Source of the DNA: an uncultured Anaerovibrio sp.
GTDB taxonomy: Bacteria; Bacillota; Negativicutes; Selenomonadales; Selenomonadaceae
Assembly: GCF_947302755.1 (NCBI RefSeq)
Contig: NZ_CAMYWM010000006.1
Span: 1 to 46,262 of the forward strand
Length of the DNA stretch: 46,262 bases
Direction of reading: 5' to 3'
The position numbers were made by a program, and so were the translations under genes. The notes under the pieces are model-generated. The model ran no database searches, was not told where the DNA came from, and was given only the letters and a program-made list of their open reading frames with translations. This document shows, in pieces, positions 19,809 through 28,614 of this stretch (the first letter of the stretch is position 1; each line of letters starts with the position of its first letter).

Positions 19809-21689
19809 TTATTCAGTGTAATTTTTAAAGCTCTTGGAAATATAGCCCCAAATTGTATTGCTCCTATGACCATAATCCAGATCACTGAGGCTATAGAACT
19901 CAAGTCCCACAGCCCAGGCATCAGGCAGATTGTAGGTAACCCCGATTCCGAAGCCCTTAAAGCCCCCATGCGTACGCATGCGGTCAGCCATACCATTCAT
20001 GGTGTGACTTACATAGGTGGCAGTAGGCTGATAATAATACTTCAGCCAGCTTTGGAAGGTATAAGGCCGCCAGCTGTCCGCCGGCTGATAGGACAGTGAC
20101 AAAACATAACCGGTTTTTCCGCTCAAATTATTCTGCTTGCCGTATAGGACCATGCCTCCCAGGTCAAAGATACCCACATTATGCTTGTAACTGCCCATAT
20201 AAATGTGCTGTGTAATATTATTGTCATATTTAAAGTTATAATACCCGGCATCAACGCTATAATCCGGTCCCTTGTAGGAAGCAAGAAAATCAAAGGACCG
20301 CTTCATGGTATCATAACCTAAATTACCATATTCAAAGGTATAACGCACCGGAGTATCTGTTGTGGAGAGGCGTATCCCCTTATATTTACTGTCGTAAATA
20401 TTGCCCTCAGCCATAACATTGCCAAATACACCTGCATCCGTATGCACCGTACCAATATTTCCACTTAAATAATACCGATCCAGGCGTACATGGGCATCGT
20501 CGTCGTTGTTTTCACCGGAAATAAATTTCTCGGCCTCGACCATACCCTTTGCATGCCAATTACCGTCAATATCATAATCCGGGTACAGACGGGCCCGAAC
20601 CCGCGTCCTGTTCCCATCGCCATGCTCCCCGTCAGAATGACGGGAATCCACCCGCAGCTCCGTATCCAGCTTAAACTTTTGGTCAGGTATATCGCTAACT
20701 GGAATATGGGAGGACAGCTGCTGACGGGCATTGTATGCATCCGTCTCTCCCCCCTCCTCCAGCTCAGTAAGGAATTCGGCCCGAAGACGACCGGCATTAT
20801 CCAGGGCAGAGTCGTTCATACTGTAATTGGCACCATTATATACCCCATTATTTGGCATCCAATTATAAGGCACACCATTATTAGGCATTCCACTGTATGG
20901 TACCCCATTATTTGACATACCATTATAAGGCGCACCATTATTAGGCATTCCATTATATGGCACCCCATTATCTGGCATAGCATTGTCCGGCACCGTATTG
21001 CTGTATACCTGAGCAGGTGCCCCGGAGGACACATAGGGATTTGGCGGTATAGCTCTGTTTTTATTGGTCTCCCCACCACTCATGTTATAAAACAGGGCCT
21101 GCTGCTTCTGTTTGGCATATGCCAACAGCTTTCTCCGCTGATCAACCCGGCTTACTGCTTCAGCATAATCATGGGCCGCAATTTCATATCTGTCCTGGGC
21201 AATATCATGCTTCTCCTTGGTAGGCCCCATTACCTCCAGGCGATTTTGTCCATTCATGGAACGGCGCAAATATATTTCGGCCTCCCTGGCAGCCTTATCA
21301 TGGGCAGAATTATATAAAGCATGTGCCTTTTTGGCCTGTTCCTCAAATATCTTCAGCTGGACCTCGTCCATAACCACCAAACGGGAAATACGGGCATACT
21401 CATCCACGATACTGCCCGAACGTCTTTTTTCCATTTCATTCAGTGCCTTGGCCACCATATTGCTTAATTCCTTTCGGGAATAGGTGCCAAGGGAGTTTTC
21501 CGGCAGCTCCAGATATCCTTCAGCAGCCAATTGTAAAATGGAATCATAAACCCACGGCTCCACAGCTTCGGGAGCGGAGTAGGCCATATTTACTGGAAAT
21601 TCTAAACCAAAAACAACGAACCCCAACAAGCCCCTCTTAATATAAGAGCTCATAAAGGAACGTTGTCCGGCACAAAATATTTTTTTCAC
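19809..21689 (-). CDS. Outer-membrane protein: SLH-like N-terminal segment, coiled-coil, NNGxPYNGMP repeats, C-terminal beta-barrel
   Basis: VEPWVYDSILQLAAEGYLELPENSLGTYSRKELSNMVAKAL resembles SLH; C-terminal half of alternating amphipathic strands (e.g. FKLDTELRVDSRH..., RYTFEYGNLGYDTM...). Confidence 0.65.
   Translation of the reverse strand: MKKIFCAGQRSFMSSYIKRGLLGFVVFGLEFPVNMAYSAPEAVEPWVYDSILQLAAEGYLELPENSLGTYSRKELSNMVAKALNEMEKRRSGSIVDEYARISRLVVMDEVQLKIFEEQAKKAHALYNSAHDKAAREAEIYLRRSMNGQNRLEVMGPTKEKHDIAQDRYEIAAHDYAEAVSRVDQRRKLLAYAKQKQQALFYNMSGGETNKNRAIPPNPYVSSGAPAQVYSNTVPDNAMPDNGVPYNGMPNNGAPYNGMSNNGVPYSGMPNNGVPYNWMPNNGVYNGANYSMNDSALDNAGRLRAEFLTELEEGGETDAYNARQQLSSHIPVSDIPDQKFKLDTELRVDSRHSDGEHGDGNRTRVRARLYPDYDIDGNWHAKGMVEAEKFISGENNDDDAHVRLDRYYLSGNIGTVHTDAGVFGNVMAEGNIYDSKYKGIRLSTTDTPVRYTFEYGNLGYDTMKRSFDFLASYKGPDYSVDAGYYNFKYDNNITQHIYMGSYKHNVGIFDLGGMVLYGKQNNLSGKTGYVLSLSYQPADSWRPYTFQSWLKYYYQPTATYVSHTMNGMADRMRTHGGFKGFGIGVTYNLPDAWAVGLEFYSLSDLDYGHRSNTIWGYISKSFKNYTE
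20835..20987 (-). repeat. In-frame imperfect 30-bp tandem repeats encoding (D/N)NGxPYNGMP
   Basis: DNGVPYNGMP / NNGAPYNGMS / NNGVPYSGMP / NNGVPYNWMP / NNGVYNGA. Confidence 0.9.
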
Positions 21690-21794
21690 ATTTATACAAC
21701 CCTTTCCTGTTATTGCAACTTGAAATTACCATCCCAATAAATATTTATCAAACAAATTTTAAACAGAAAACTAAAGTCTAAAAAAGATACAACT

Positions 21795-21823
21795 ATTTTA
21801 TTTATATCATTAGATTGTGTCAA
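21795..21823 (-). promoter_or_regulatory. Sigma-70-type promoter of the exopolysaccharide operon
   Basis: Minus strand TTGACA - 17 nt - TAAAAT about 100 nt upstream of the OM protein start. Confidence 0.75.
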
Positions 21824-22099
21824 CATAATCAGGATAAAAAATGAAATGTTAGTATTTTAGTCTCAAGAAAAGGTATGATGTTTTTACCAATACTTTTGTA
21901 AAAACACTTGATTGGTGTAACAAATATAAAAATGTTAAATTTGTTACATAAAAATACTTGATATATTTTATGAGCAAATTAGAGGCCCAAATTTAACAAA
22001 TATAGGGAAATATTACCCCCTGGTATTTCGCCAAGCTGTAACCGCCTCTGCCATGGCCATAACTTCGACAATAACATATTTTTATATTATTCGCCATAA

Positions 22100-22131
22100 A
22101 AAAATCCCTGCCAAAGGACAGGGATTAGCTT
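22100..22131 (-). terminator. Rho-independent terminator after tRNA-Thr
   Basis: Minus strand AATCCCTG TCCTTTGG CAGGGATT TTTTTAT. Confidence 0.8.
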
Positions 22132-22134
22132 ACA

Positions 22135-22210
22135 TGGTGCTGGAGACAGGACTTGAACCCGCGACTCCCTCATTACGAATGAGGTACTCTACCAACTGAG
22201 TTACACCAGC
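22135..22210 (-). tRNA. tRNA-Thr(CGT)
   Basis: GCTGGTGTAACTCAGTTGGTAGAGTACCTCATTCGTAATGAGG...GGGTTCAAGTCCTGTCTCCAGCACCA. Confidence 0.95.
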
Positions 22211-22258
22211 GATACTGTATAATTATAAACTATTGTGCTAAATGTTTCAATGGGTTTA

Positions 22259-23731
22259 TCAGAAATTTTCCAGACGTTTTTTGGTCTGCTTGTTTACCTC
22301 AGTATTTTTCAGGCGTTCTATGGCAGCCTCCATAGCCGGGGTAAGCTGAAAATCCGCCTTACGCCACTTATCCACCGTGTTAAGGGCAATATTTCTGGTA
22401 CCGATTACCGGGGAACAGAGACCGGCACATATCAGCCCTTCGCCCTTGCCGGGTACTGCCTGGAGCCCCTGAATAACGTAGGACAGGATGCCATGCTCTG
22501 CAAACCGTTCATCATTGCCCATTTCGTTTTCCGGGCCGGAGGCCATATCCTCCAGGGGCAGCTCCTCCTCAAAGAGGGCGATGATTTCATCCACATACAG
22601 CTTTTCCGGCAGCAGCAAATCAATCATATCATATTTGGTCCGCCAATCCCGCCGCAGGGCTGCCATGGCCCTATCCCCATAATCAAGGCCCAGTGCCTTT
22701 CCAAGATAGAAGCCCTCCCCGGCATCCATGGCAGTCTCCACACAGTCAATACAAGCATGGGAGGCCAGGATATCATCAGCCTTCTTCAATAAACTGTCCT
22801 TGTCCGCCAGATCACCCTTACCCAAAAAGTCTCTGATATCAAAAATATTACTGTAATCCTCCAGCCCGGCAGCATAGGTGTCGGCCAGCTGCAGGTAAAG
22901 CCCCAAAAGCTGGTTGGTCTTCTTGTATTTACTGAGACCGGGAACAGGGCTGTCCTCCAGGGAGGAGCCAATCAGCTTACCGGCCAAAATGAAATCCTGC
23001 CTTCCCACCTTCTCAGAGGACAATTTCTCCAGCAGGCCCCCCCGTTTAATGGCTACAATGGCGGAATATTCCGGCATAATGGTATTCTGCCAGCCCTCCT
23101 CCAACAGCCATTGGGCAATTTCGTCATTTTCCGGCTTCAGCATACTTACCGCATGTATTCTGCCCCAACCCTTCAGCCGCTTGGCCAGAGAATATATCAG
23201 GGCATTGCCCTCCTCAAAGGAGCCCAACAAAAACAGACAGAACAGGGTCAGCTCCTCCGAGGCCGCCAGCACCAGCAGAATATCCTTCAGCTCCTGGCTT
23301 TCCTCCCGATCCAGCAGCTCCAAAATGGTGATGGCAAACTTGACTGATTCCACATCCTCACTCTGAACCAGCAGGGTCATGCAAAACCGGCCCAATGCCT
23401 CCGGGGATAGCTTCTCCGGATGCTCAAAAACCCAATCCTGAACCGCATCCATCACCGGCAGCATTACCCCACCATTTTGAAAATAAGTAATAAGGGCGTT
23501 GGCCGAATCCTTAAAGCGTTCCTGGGAGGCCATCTCCAGCACCAAGGTCAAGGCACTGATATCAGGATTTTTCGTCGGCCCCATGTGATAACGGACAGTA
23601 CCGTCAATAGCCCCATCGGCAAACCGCAAGCCCTGGTCCGGCAATTGGCGCAGTACAAAATCCTCCGGCAAGGTGCCATCCGGCAGCATTGCCTCCTTTA
23701 TTCGATTATAAATTGATAAATTCTCTGACAT
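22259..23731 (-). CDS. Uncharacterised alpha-helical (HEAT-like) cytoplasmic protein
   Basis: 490-aa ORF with good start and no frame competition; helical repeat-like composition; no family recognised with confidence. Confidence 0.75.
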   Translation of the reverse strand: MSENLSIYNRIKEAMLPDGTLPEDFVLRQLPDQGLRFADGAIDGTVRYHMGPTKNPDISALTLVLEMASQERFKDSANALITYFQNGGVMLPVMDAVQDWVFEHPEKLSPEALGRFCMTLLVQSEDVESVKFAITILELLDREESQELKDILLVLAASEELTLFCLFLLGSFEEGNALIYSLAKRLKGWGRIHAVSMLKPENDEIAQWLLEEGWQNTIMPEYSAIVAIKRGGLLEKLSSEKVGRQDFILAGKLIGSSLEDSPVPGLSKYKKTNQLLGLYLQLADTYAAGLEDYSNIFDIRDFLGKGDLADKDSLLKKADDILASHACIDCVETAMDAGEGFYLGKALGLDYGDRAMAALRRDWRTKYDMIDLLLPEKLYVDEIIALFEEELPLEDMASGPENEMGNDERFAEHGILSYVIQGLQAVPGKGEGLICAGLCSPVIGTRNIALNTVDKWRKADFQLTPAMEAAIERLKNTEVNKQTKKRLENF

Positions 23732-23759
23732 AATTCTTCCCCTATAGTCCCCTCACAGT

Positions 23760-25010
23760 TTAACTTCGCTTTTCCCGGCTAAGCTTAAAGCGGTAACCGG
23801 CATAAAGAATGCACAGCCAAACCGGCAGGGCAAAGACCGCATTCTTCATATCCGGTATCTGATACATCATAAATATTACCCCGCCCAAGAACAGCAGGCA
23901 AAGATAATTTGTAAGTGGATAGAAAACAGACTTGAATTTGGAGTGAATATTATTCTCCTGACAATACTGACGGAACTTCATGTGGGTCATGGTAATGCAT
24001 ACCCAGTTAATAACTGCGGAAATTATAACCACCGCAAAGAGATACATGAAAATCTGGCTGGGAAACAAGTAATTCATCAGGACAATTATCAGGGTAATCC
24101 CCGATGAAACCAGGGTGCCAATATATGGAACGCCCCGGGAGGATACCCTTTTGAATAGCTGTGGGGCATCTCCCTTGTCGGCCAAGCCGTACAGCATACG
24201 GGAATTGCTGTAAATGGCAGAATTGTATACAGACACCGCTGCCGATAATACCACGAAATTAAGAATATGGGCCGCCGCCGGAATACCTACATTATCGAAA
24301 ATCTGAACAAAGGGACTGGACTCCATTCCCACCTGATTCCATGGCCACAGGCACATAAGGATAAACATGGTCCCCACGTAAAAAATCAAAATTCGCCAAA
24401 TAACCTGATTTATGGCCTTGGGAATGGACCGATCCGGATCCTCGGCTTCACCGGCGGAAATACCCAACAGCTCAATTCCGCCATAGGAAAACAGCACCAC
24501 CACGCAGGCCATGGCCATGCCCCACACGCCATTGGGGAGGAAGCCGCCATAGCTCCACAGATTGCTGATATTTCCCGGATACCCCACTGGATTGGTAATA
24601 ATCAGATAGGCCCCCAAAAGTATCATGCTGAGAATGGCCACTACCTGGGGCACCTCCGGCCACCAGTAATTTACATATATACCTACGGCGGTAATCTCCG
24701 CCATACTTACCATAATATAGCAATACCAATAATTCCAGCCAGCCAAAAAGCCGGGGAAGCCGCCCCAATATTTGGTGGCATAATAGCTGAAGGAGCCGGC
24801 CACCGGCTCATGTACCGACATTTCCCCCAGCATCCGCATGATAAAATATATCACCACGCCGCTAATAAGATAGGCCACCATTACCGAGGGACCGGTAAGG
24901 GCTATCGTAGAGGCCGAACCATAAAAAAGCCCTGTTCCGATGGCACTCCCCAGGGCCATCATTTGCAGGTGTCGGTTCTTCAGCCCCCGTTTCAGATTTT
25001 TTCCTTCCAT
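23760..25010 (-). CDS. Amino acid permease (APC, AroP/ProY-like), apparently lacking one TM segment
   Basis: LKRGLKNRHLQMMALGSAIGTGLFYGSA...GEMSVHEPVAGSFS...SVYNSAIYSNSRMLYGLA. Confidence 0.9.
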   Translation of the reverse strand: MEGKNLKRGLKNRHLQMMALGSAIGTGLFYGSASTIALTGPSVMVAYLISGVVIYFIMRMLGEMSVHEPVAGSFSYYATKYWGGFPGFLAGWNYWYCYIMVSMAEITAVGIYVNYWWPEVPQVVAILSMILLGAYLIITNPVGYPGNISNLWSYGGFLPNGVWGMAMACVVVLFSYGGIELLGISAGEAEDPDRSIPKAINQVIWRILIFYVGTMFILMCLWPWNQVGMESSPFVQIFDNVGIPAAAHILNFVVLSAAVSVYNSAIYSNSRMLYGLADKGDAPQLFKRVSSRGVPYIGTLVSSGITLIIVLMNYLFPSQIFMYLFAVVIISAVINWVCITMTHMKFRQYCQENNIHSKFKSVFYPLTNYLCLLFLGGVIFMMYQIPDMKNAVFALPVWLCILYAGYRFKLSREKRS

Positions 25011-25053
25011 AACTCCAACTCCTAATATTGAACATTATTCCAAAGCCTATTAC

Positions 25054-25167
25054 TGTGAATATTGTTAATAAGTTATCCACATTATCCCCCATTTTGTGAA
25101 TAACTCAGTGGATAACCCTGTATATCAACAATGTTTTGTTTCCTGTTATCCCATTTTCTGTGGATAA
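25054..25167. promoter_or_regulatory. Cluster of DnaA-box-like 9-mers
   Basis: TTATCCACA 25073-25081 (+); TGTGGATAA 25159-25167 (-); TGTGAATAA 25095-25103 (-); AGTGGATAA 25107-25115 (-); weaker TGTGAATAT 25054-25062 and TTATCCCAT 25146-25154. Confidence 0.7.
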
Positions 25168-25276
25168 ATCCGTCACAAATGACAAGGACTATTATAACAT
25201 ATTTTCATGATAGAAATAAATAACCTCTTGCAGTATACTTCTGCTTATGCTTTAATTACCTTCAGAGGTGAACGGT

Positions 25277-25654
25277 ATGGAGGAACATAACAATCAGCAG
25301 CTTATTGATATGGCCCACGGCATGCAGGAGGAAATAAAAATGAAGCTCCTGGACATGATCCAGCAGGCGGCCAGCCCCTTTGATATTATATATGAGGTAG
25401 CCCATTACCTGGAGGAGGTGTCAGCCGAGCGGGGCTATGCCCAGCACATTATCGATAACATTCACACAATTTACGGCATTGCCCTGGAGGAAAGGAAGCC
25501 TCTGGAGGACGAAATAAAGGATATCACCGCCCGGGCAGAAAAAATTCAGCAGGCCATCGAGAGCGGCAGTTATTCCGAGGAAGAAAATGCCCGGCTGGAT
25601 TTCGCCCTAAAGGCCCACCAACGGAAAATCAATCAATTGAAGGAAATGTTATAA
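25277..25654 (+). CDS. Small uncharacterised coiled-coil protein
   Basis: RBS agaggtg then ATG at 25277; 125-aa helical protein; followed by strong terminator. Confidence 0.75.
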   Translation: MEEHNNQQLIDMAHGMQEEIKMKLLDMIQQAASPFDIIYEVAHYLEEVSAERGYAQHIIDNIHTIYGIALEERKPLEDEIKDITARAEKIQQAIESGSYSEEENARLDFALKAHQRKINQLKEML

Positions 25655-25697
25655 AATATTTTAAGCCTGTAGTAAGGCAGCTTACTACAGGCTTAAA
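25653..25697. terminator. Bidirectional terminator between convergent genes
   Basis: TTTAAGCCTGTAGTAAG GCAG CTTACTACAGGCTTAAA with A- and T-rich flanks. Confidence 0.9.
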
Positions 25698-25702
25698 TAT
25701 TT

Positions 25703-27394
25703 TTAAATTAACTTCTCAAATTCCTCCACAGGAATGGGCTTGGAGTAATAATAGCCCTGAACCCAGTAACAGCCTATGGATTTTAGGAAATCCACCTGTT
25801 CCCTGGTTTCAACCCCCTCGGCAATGGTATGCAGATTAAGGCTTTTGGCCATCTGAACAACAGCGCTCAGGATATTGCCTCCCCGGCCGGTTTGGTCCGT
25901 GCTCCGCAAAAAGCCCATATCCAGCTTCAATATATCAATATGAATATCCTTAAGCATATTTAGGGAGGAATAGCCGCTGCCAAAGTCGTCCATTAAAATG
26001 ACAAAGCCTTCATTTTGAAGGCGTTCCGTAACCTCCATAATCATCTTTGGGTCATCGGTATAGGCGGATTCGGTTATTTCCAGCTCCAGCAAATTCTTGG
26101 GAATATCATATTTTTGGGTAAGTCCCACCAAAAAGCTGATCAAATCCGGATCGTAAAGATCGATACGGGACACATTCACCGAGACAGGCTTTACCAGCTT
26201 GCCTGAATCCGTCCACCTTCTGAGGCTTTTACAGGTCTCTTCCCATATATACCGGTCCACTGCATACACGGAGCCGTTTCGTTCCAGAACGGGAATAAAC
26301 AGGGAGGGCACTACACTGCTGCCATCCTCCTTAATCCAGCGCACCAATGCCTCTGAACCAATAATCTGTTCCGTCCGCAGGTCATATTTCGGCTGCAGAA
26401 ACAGCTTAAAGCCACCATGCTCCAGGGCTGAATCGAATTCATTGACAATCATCTGCTCCAGAAGCATCTGATTGCGCATCTTATCGTCATATACGCAATA
26501 TGGAGTTACATGATTGCCCTTCACCTGATTTAAGGCCATATTGGCCCGCTCTATCATGGTGCTGACCGGAATGCTCATGTCATCCACATGATATAGGCCA
26601 AAGGTCAATACTGTATGGTGGGAGATTTCAAAGCTGTTGGCCACTATCTGCATGGTATAAATCAGCTTTTCTGCTTCCCCCTCCCTGGCCTCAAAGCACA
26701 TAACAAAATTGTCGGCATACAGCCGGGCAGAAAGGCACAGCTTCATGTCAATGCTTTTCATAAAGCCGGCCAGATAATTAAGGAGCTTGTCCCCCTGCTG
26801 CTCACCAAAAATCTCATTGATAATCTTGAAACGCTCAATATTGATACGAAGAATGTCAAAGGACTTATCAGGATAATCGGTCATCATATCCGCTGCCCGA
26901 ATGCAGAAGGCTTCCCGGTTAAATAAGCCGGTGGCACTATCATAGGAGGCCAGGAATTCCAAATCGCTGACGTTGGACTCCGTCAACAGCTCATAGGTCT
27001 TTTCCCGATCATAGTCCAATGCCATATTTATGCCATTTATAGTAAACCCATCAGGCACCATCCGATACATGGTAGTGATATTTAACAATAACAGCTTACG
27101 TTGCTGGAGGCTGGTCATAATGATGTGGGACTCAATAGACAGCTGCCCCTCACGAACAAATTGGCGGCTGCGGATCTTACTGATGCTGCAGGGAGCCAAG
27201 CGTTCATATTCCCCCTGAAGAAACCGCTTTACCTCCCAGCTGCCCCGGGAATAATAGTGTCCGGAGGGACTAAAGCCGATAACATTCTCATCCAGCACAT
27301 CAGCCAAGGCATCCACTACGCCTTCGGCAAACAACCGCTTTATTAATTTTTCCGTTGCACGTTGAAGATTATCAATATCTACTTTTAATGCCAT
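25703..27394 (-). CDS. EAL-domain c-di-GMP phosphodiesterase with degenerate GGDEF and SnoaL-like N-terminal domain
   Basis: SEALVRW, LELEITES, LMDDFGSGYSSL, ILKLDMGFL, IAEGVET, QGYYYSKP; GGDEF position reads YADNF. Confidence 0.9.
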   Translation of the reverse strand: MALKVDIDNLQRATEKLIKRLFAEGVVDALADVLDENVIGFSPSGHYYSRGSWEVKRFLQGEYERLAPCSISKIRSRQFVREGQLSIESHIIMTSLQQRKLLLLNITTMYRMVPDGFTINGINMALDYDREKTYELLTESNVSDLEFLASYDSATGLFNREAFCIRAADMMTDYPDKSFDILRINIERFKIINEIFGEQQGDKLLNYLAGFMKSIDMKLCLSARLYADNFVMCFEAREGEAEKLIYTMQIVANSFEISHHTVLTFGLYHVDDMSIPVSTMIERANMALNQVKGNHVTPYCVYDDKMRNQMLLEQMIVNEFDSALEHGGFKLFLQPKYDLRTEQIIGSEALVRWIKEDGSSVVPSLFIPVLERNGSVYAVDRYIWEETCKSLRRWTDSGKLVKPVSVNVSRIDLYDPDLISFLVGLTQKYDIPKNLLELEITESAYTDDPKMIMEVTERLQNEGFVILMDDFGSGYSSLNMLKDIHIDILKLDMGFLRSTDQTGRGGNILSAVVQMAKSLNLHTIAEGVETREQVDFLKSIGCYWVQGYYYSKPIPVEEFEKLI

Positions 27395-27573
27395 ACACAA
27401 GCCTCATTTACAGTGAATAATCATATCGTCGACTTTTATTGTAAAACAAATACTCCCATTAAGCAATATTTCATTGTAAAATTAACATTTGTTAGCGTAA
27501 GCCTTAGGGTGCCACCAATTTCCACCTTATTCACCTTATATATCATGGTCAATGCTAACCCGGGGTGAACAAA

Positions 27574-27632
27574 ATAGAAAGCGGGGAATAGTAAAGACCG
27601 TTGTTATCCTTACTAATCCCCGCTTTCTATTG
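27574..27632 (-). terminator. Terminator-like inverted repeat downstream of the yabE-like gene
   Basis: ATAGAAAGCGGGGA...TTACTAATCCCCGCTTTCTAT long inverted repeat followed by TTTT on minus strand. Confidence 0.7.
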
Positions 27633-27659
27633 CCTCCAGACTGGAAGCAATCTCCGGTT

Positions 27660-28427
27660 TTAGTTTAATATGTACACATCCACCACACCACGGCCAAAGC
27701 TGATGGCCTCATGATATGTATTCATGCACAAGTCTATTCTATTGCCTCGGATAGCACCACCGGTATCACCGGCAACGGCCACTCCATAGCCTGGAATGAA
27801 CACGTGGCTTCCCAGCGGTATCACATCTGGATCAACAGCAACTACTCCATGCTGTGCGACCATGCCGGTAGCGGTTATGCCGCTGCCACCACCATCACTT
27901 GGAATATAGGCTGTAGCCTCCATTGTATAATGACTCTTGTAAGTCATGGCCCCCTGTGGGGTTTGTACGGAATTTACCGGAACAACTGGTACATCAGTAA
28001 CCTTGATGTGCATACCAGCTACAACGTCTGTCTCTCCGGCTTTATCAATCTTATATCTGTTACCTACGTAGCCGAGCTCTATCATAATGTCATCTACCGT
28101 GGCGTTTGCTGTAACCAGCTCTTTCCTTTCGCCCTCGTGTTCAACAACAACCGGTACAGCTCGTCTGATGTTGATGACCTCATCGCCATTTTCATCAGCG
28201 GTTACCCTGTATATATCCTTCTCATTTCTGGTAACTCCGGCCTGGGTAAGGATATTGTCCACAACGTGATATGGAGTGCTCAGCTCAATACGCTGGCCAT
28301 CCACTGAAATTGTTACATGTCTGTGGGACACAAAGCCTGTTACCATGGTCATCACAGCCAGTAAACCAATGCAAATCAGGAACCGGATATCCCGGATACA
28401 TCGGACATGGATTTTAGCAAAACTCAT
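27660..28427 (-). CDS. yabE: YabE-like protein (DUF348 ubiquitin-like plus C-terminal 3D domain)
   Basis: VTISVDGQRIELSTPYHVVDNILTQAGV; TMEATAYIPSDGGGSGITATGMVAQHGVVAVDP; GDTGGAIRGNRIDLCM. Confidence 0.88.
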   Translation of the reverse strand: MSFAKIHVRCIRDIRFLICIGLLAVMTMVTGFVSHRHVTISVDGQRIELSTPYHVVDNILTQAGVTRNEKDIYRVTADENGDEVINIRRAVPVVVEHEGERKELVTANATVDDIMIELGYVGNRYKIDKAGETDVVAGMHIKVTDVPVVPVNSVQTPQGAMTYKSHYTMEATAYIPSDGGGSGITATGMVAQHGVVAVDPDVIPLGSHVFIPGYGVAVAGDTGGAIRGNRIDLCMNTYHEAISFGRGVVDVYILN

Positions 28428-28614
28428 TCAATTCCTCCCTTTGCTTTTGAAACATGGTTGATAGTATATCAGCAAAAAATAGTCTTGTCAAATTTTTGAA
28501 ATTCACAATCACCACTTTGGGGGTTATATTATACTCAAAAAATGAAAAATAAATGAAAAAACGGCTGAAAATTGACAGCCGTCTCCCACATTGGTATTTT
28601 TTGTCCTTTGGCAG

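Noticed and set aside
24267-25025. 252-aa plus-strand ORF
   Set aside because: Antisense to the amino-acid permease; His/Gly-rich mirror-frame translation
27510-27560. T-box-like GGTGGCACC in the EAL leader
   Set aside because: Lacks the rest of the T-box consensus and a following aminoacylation or biosynthesis gene
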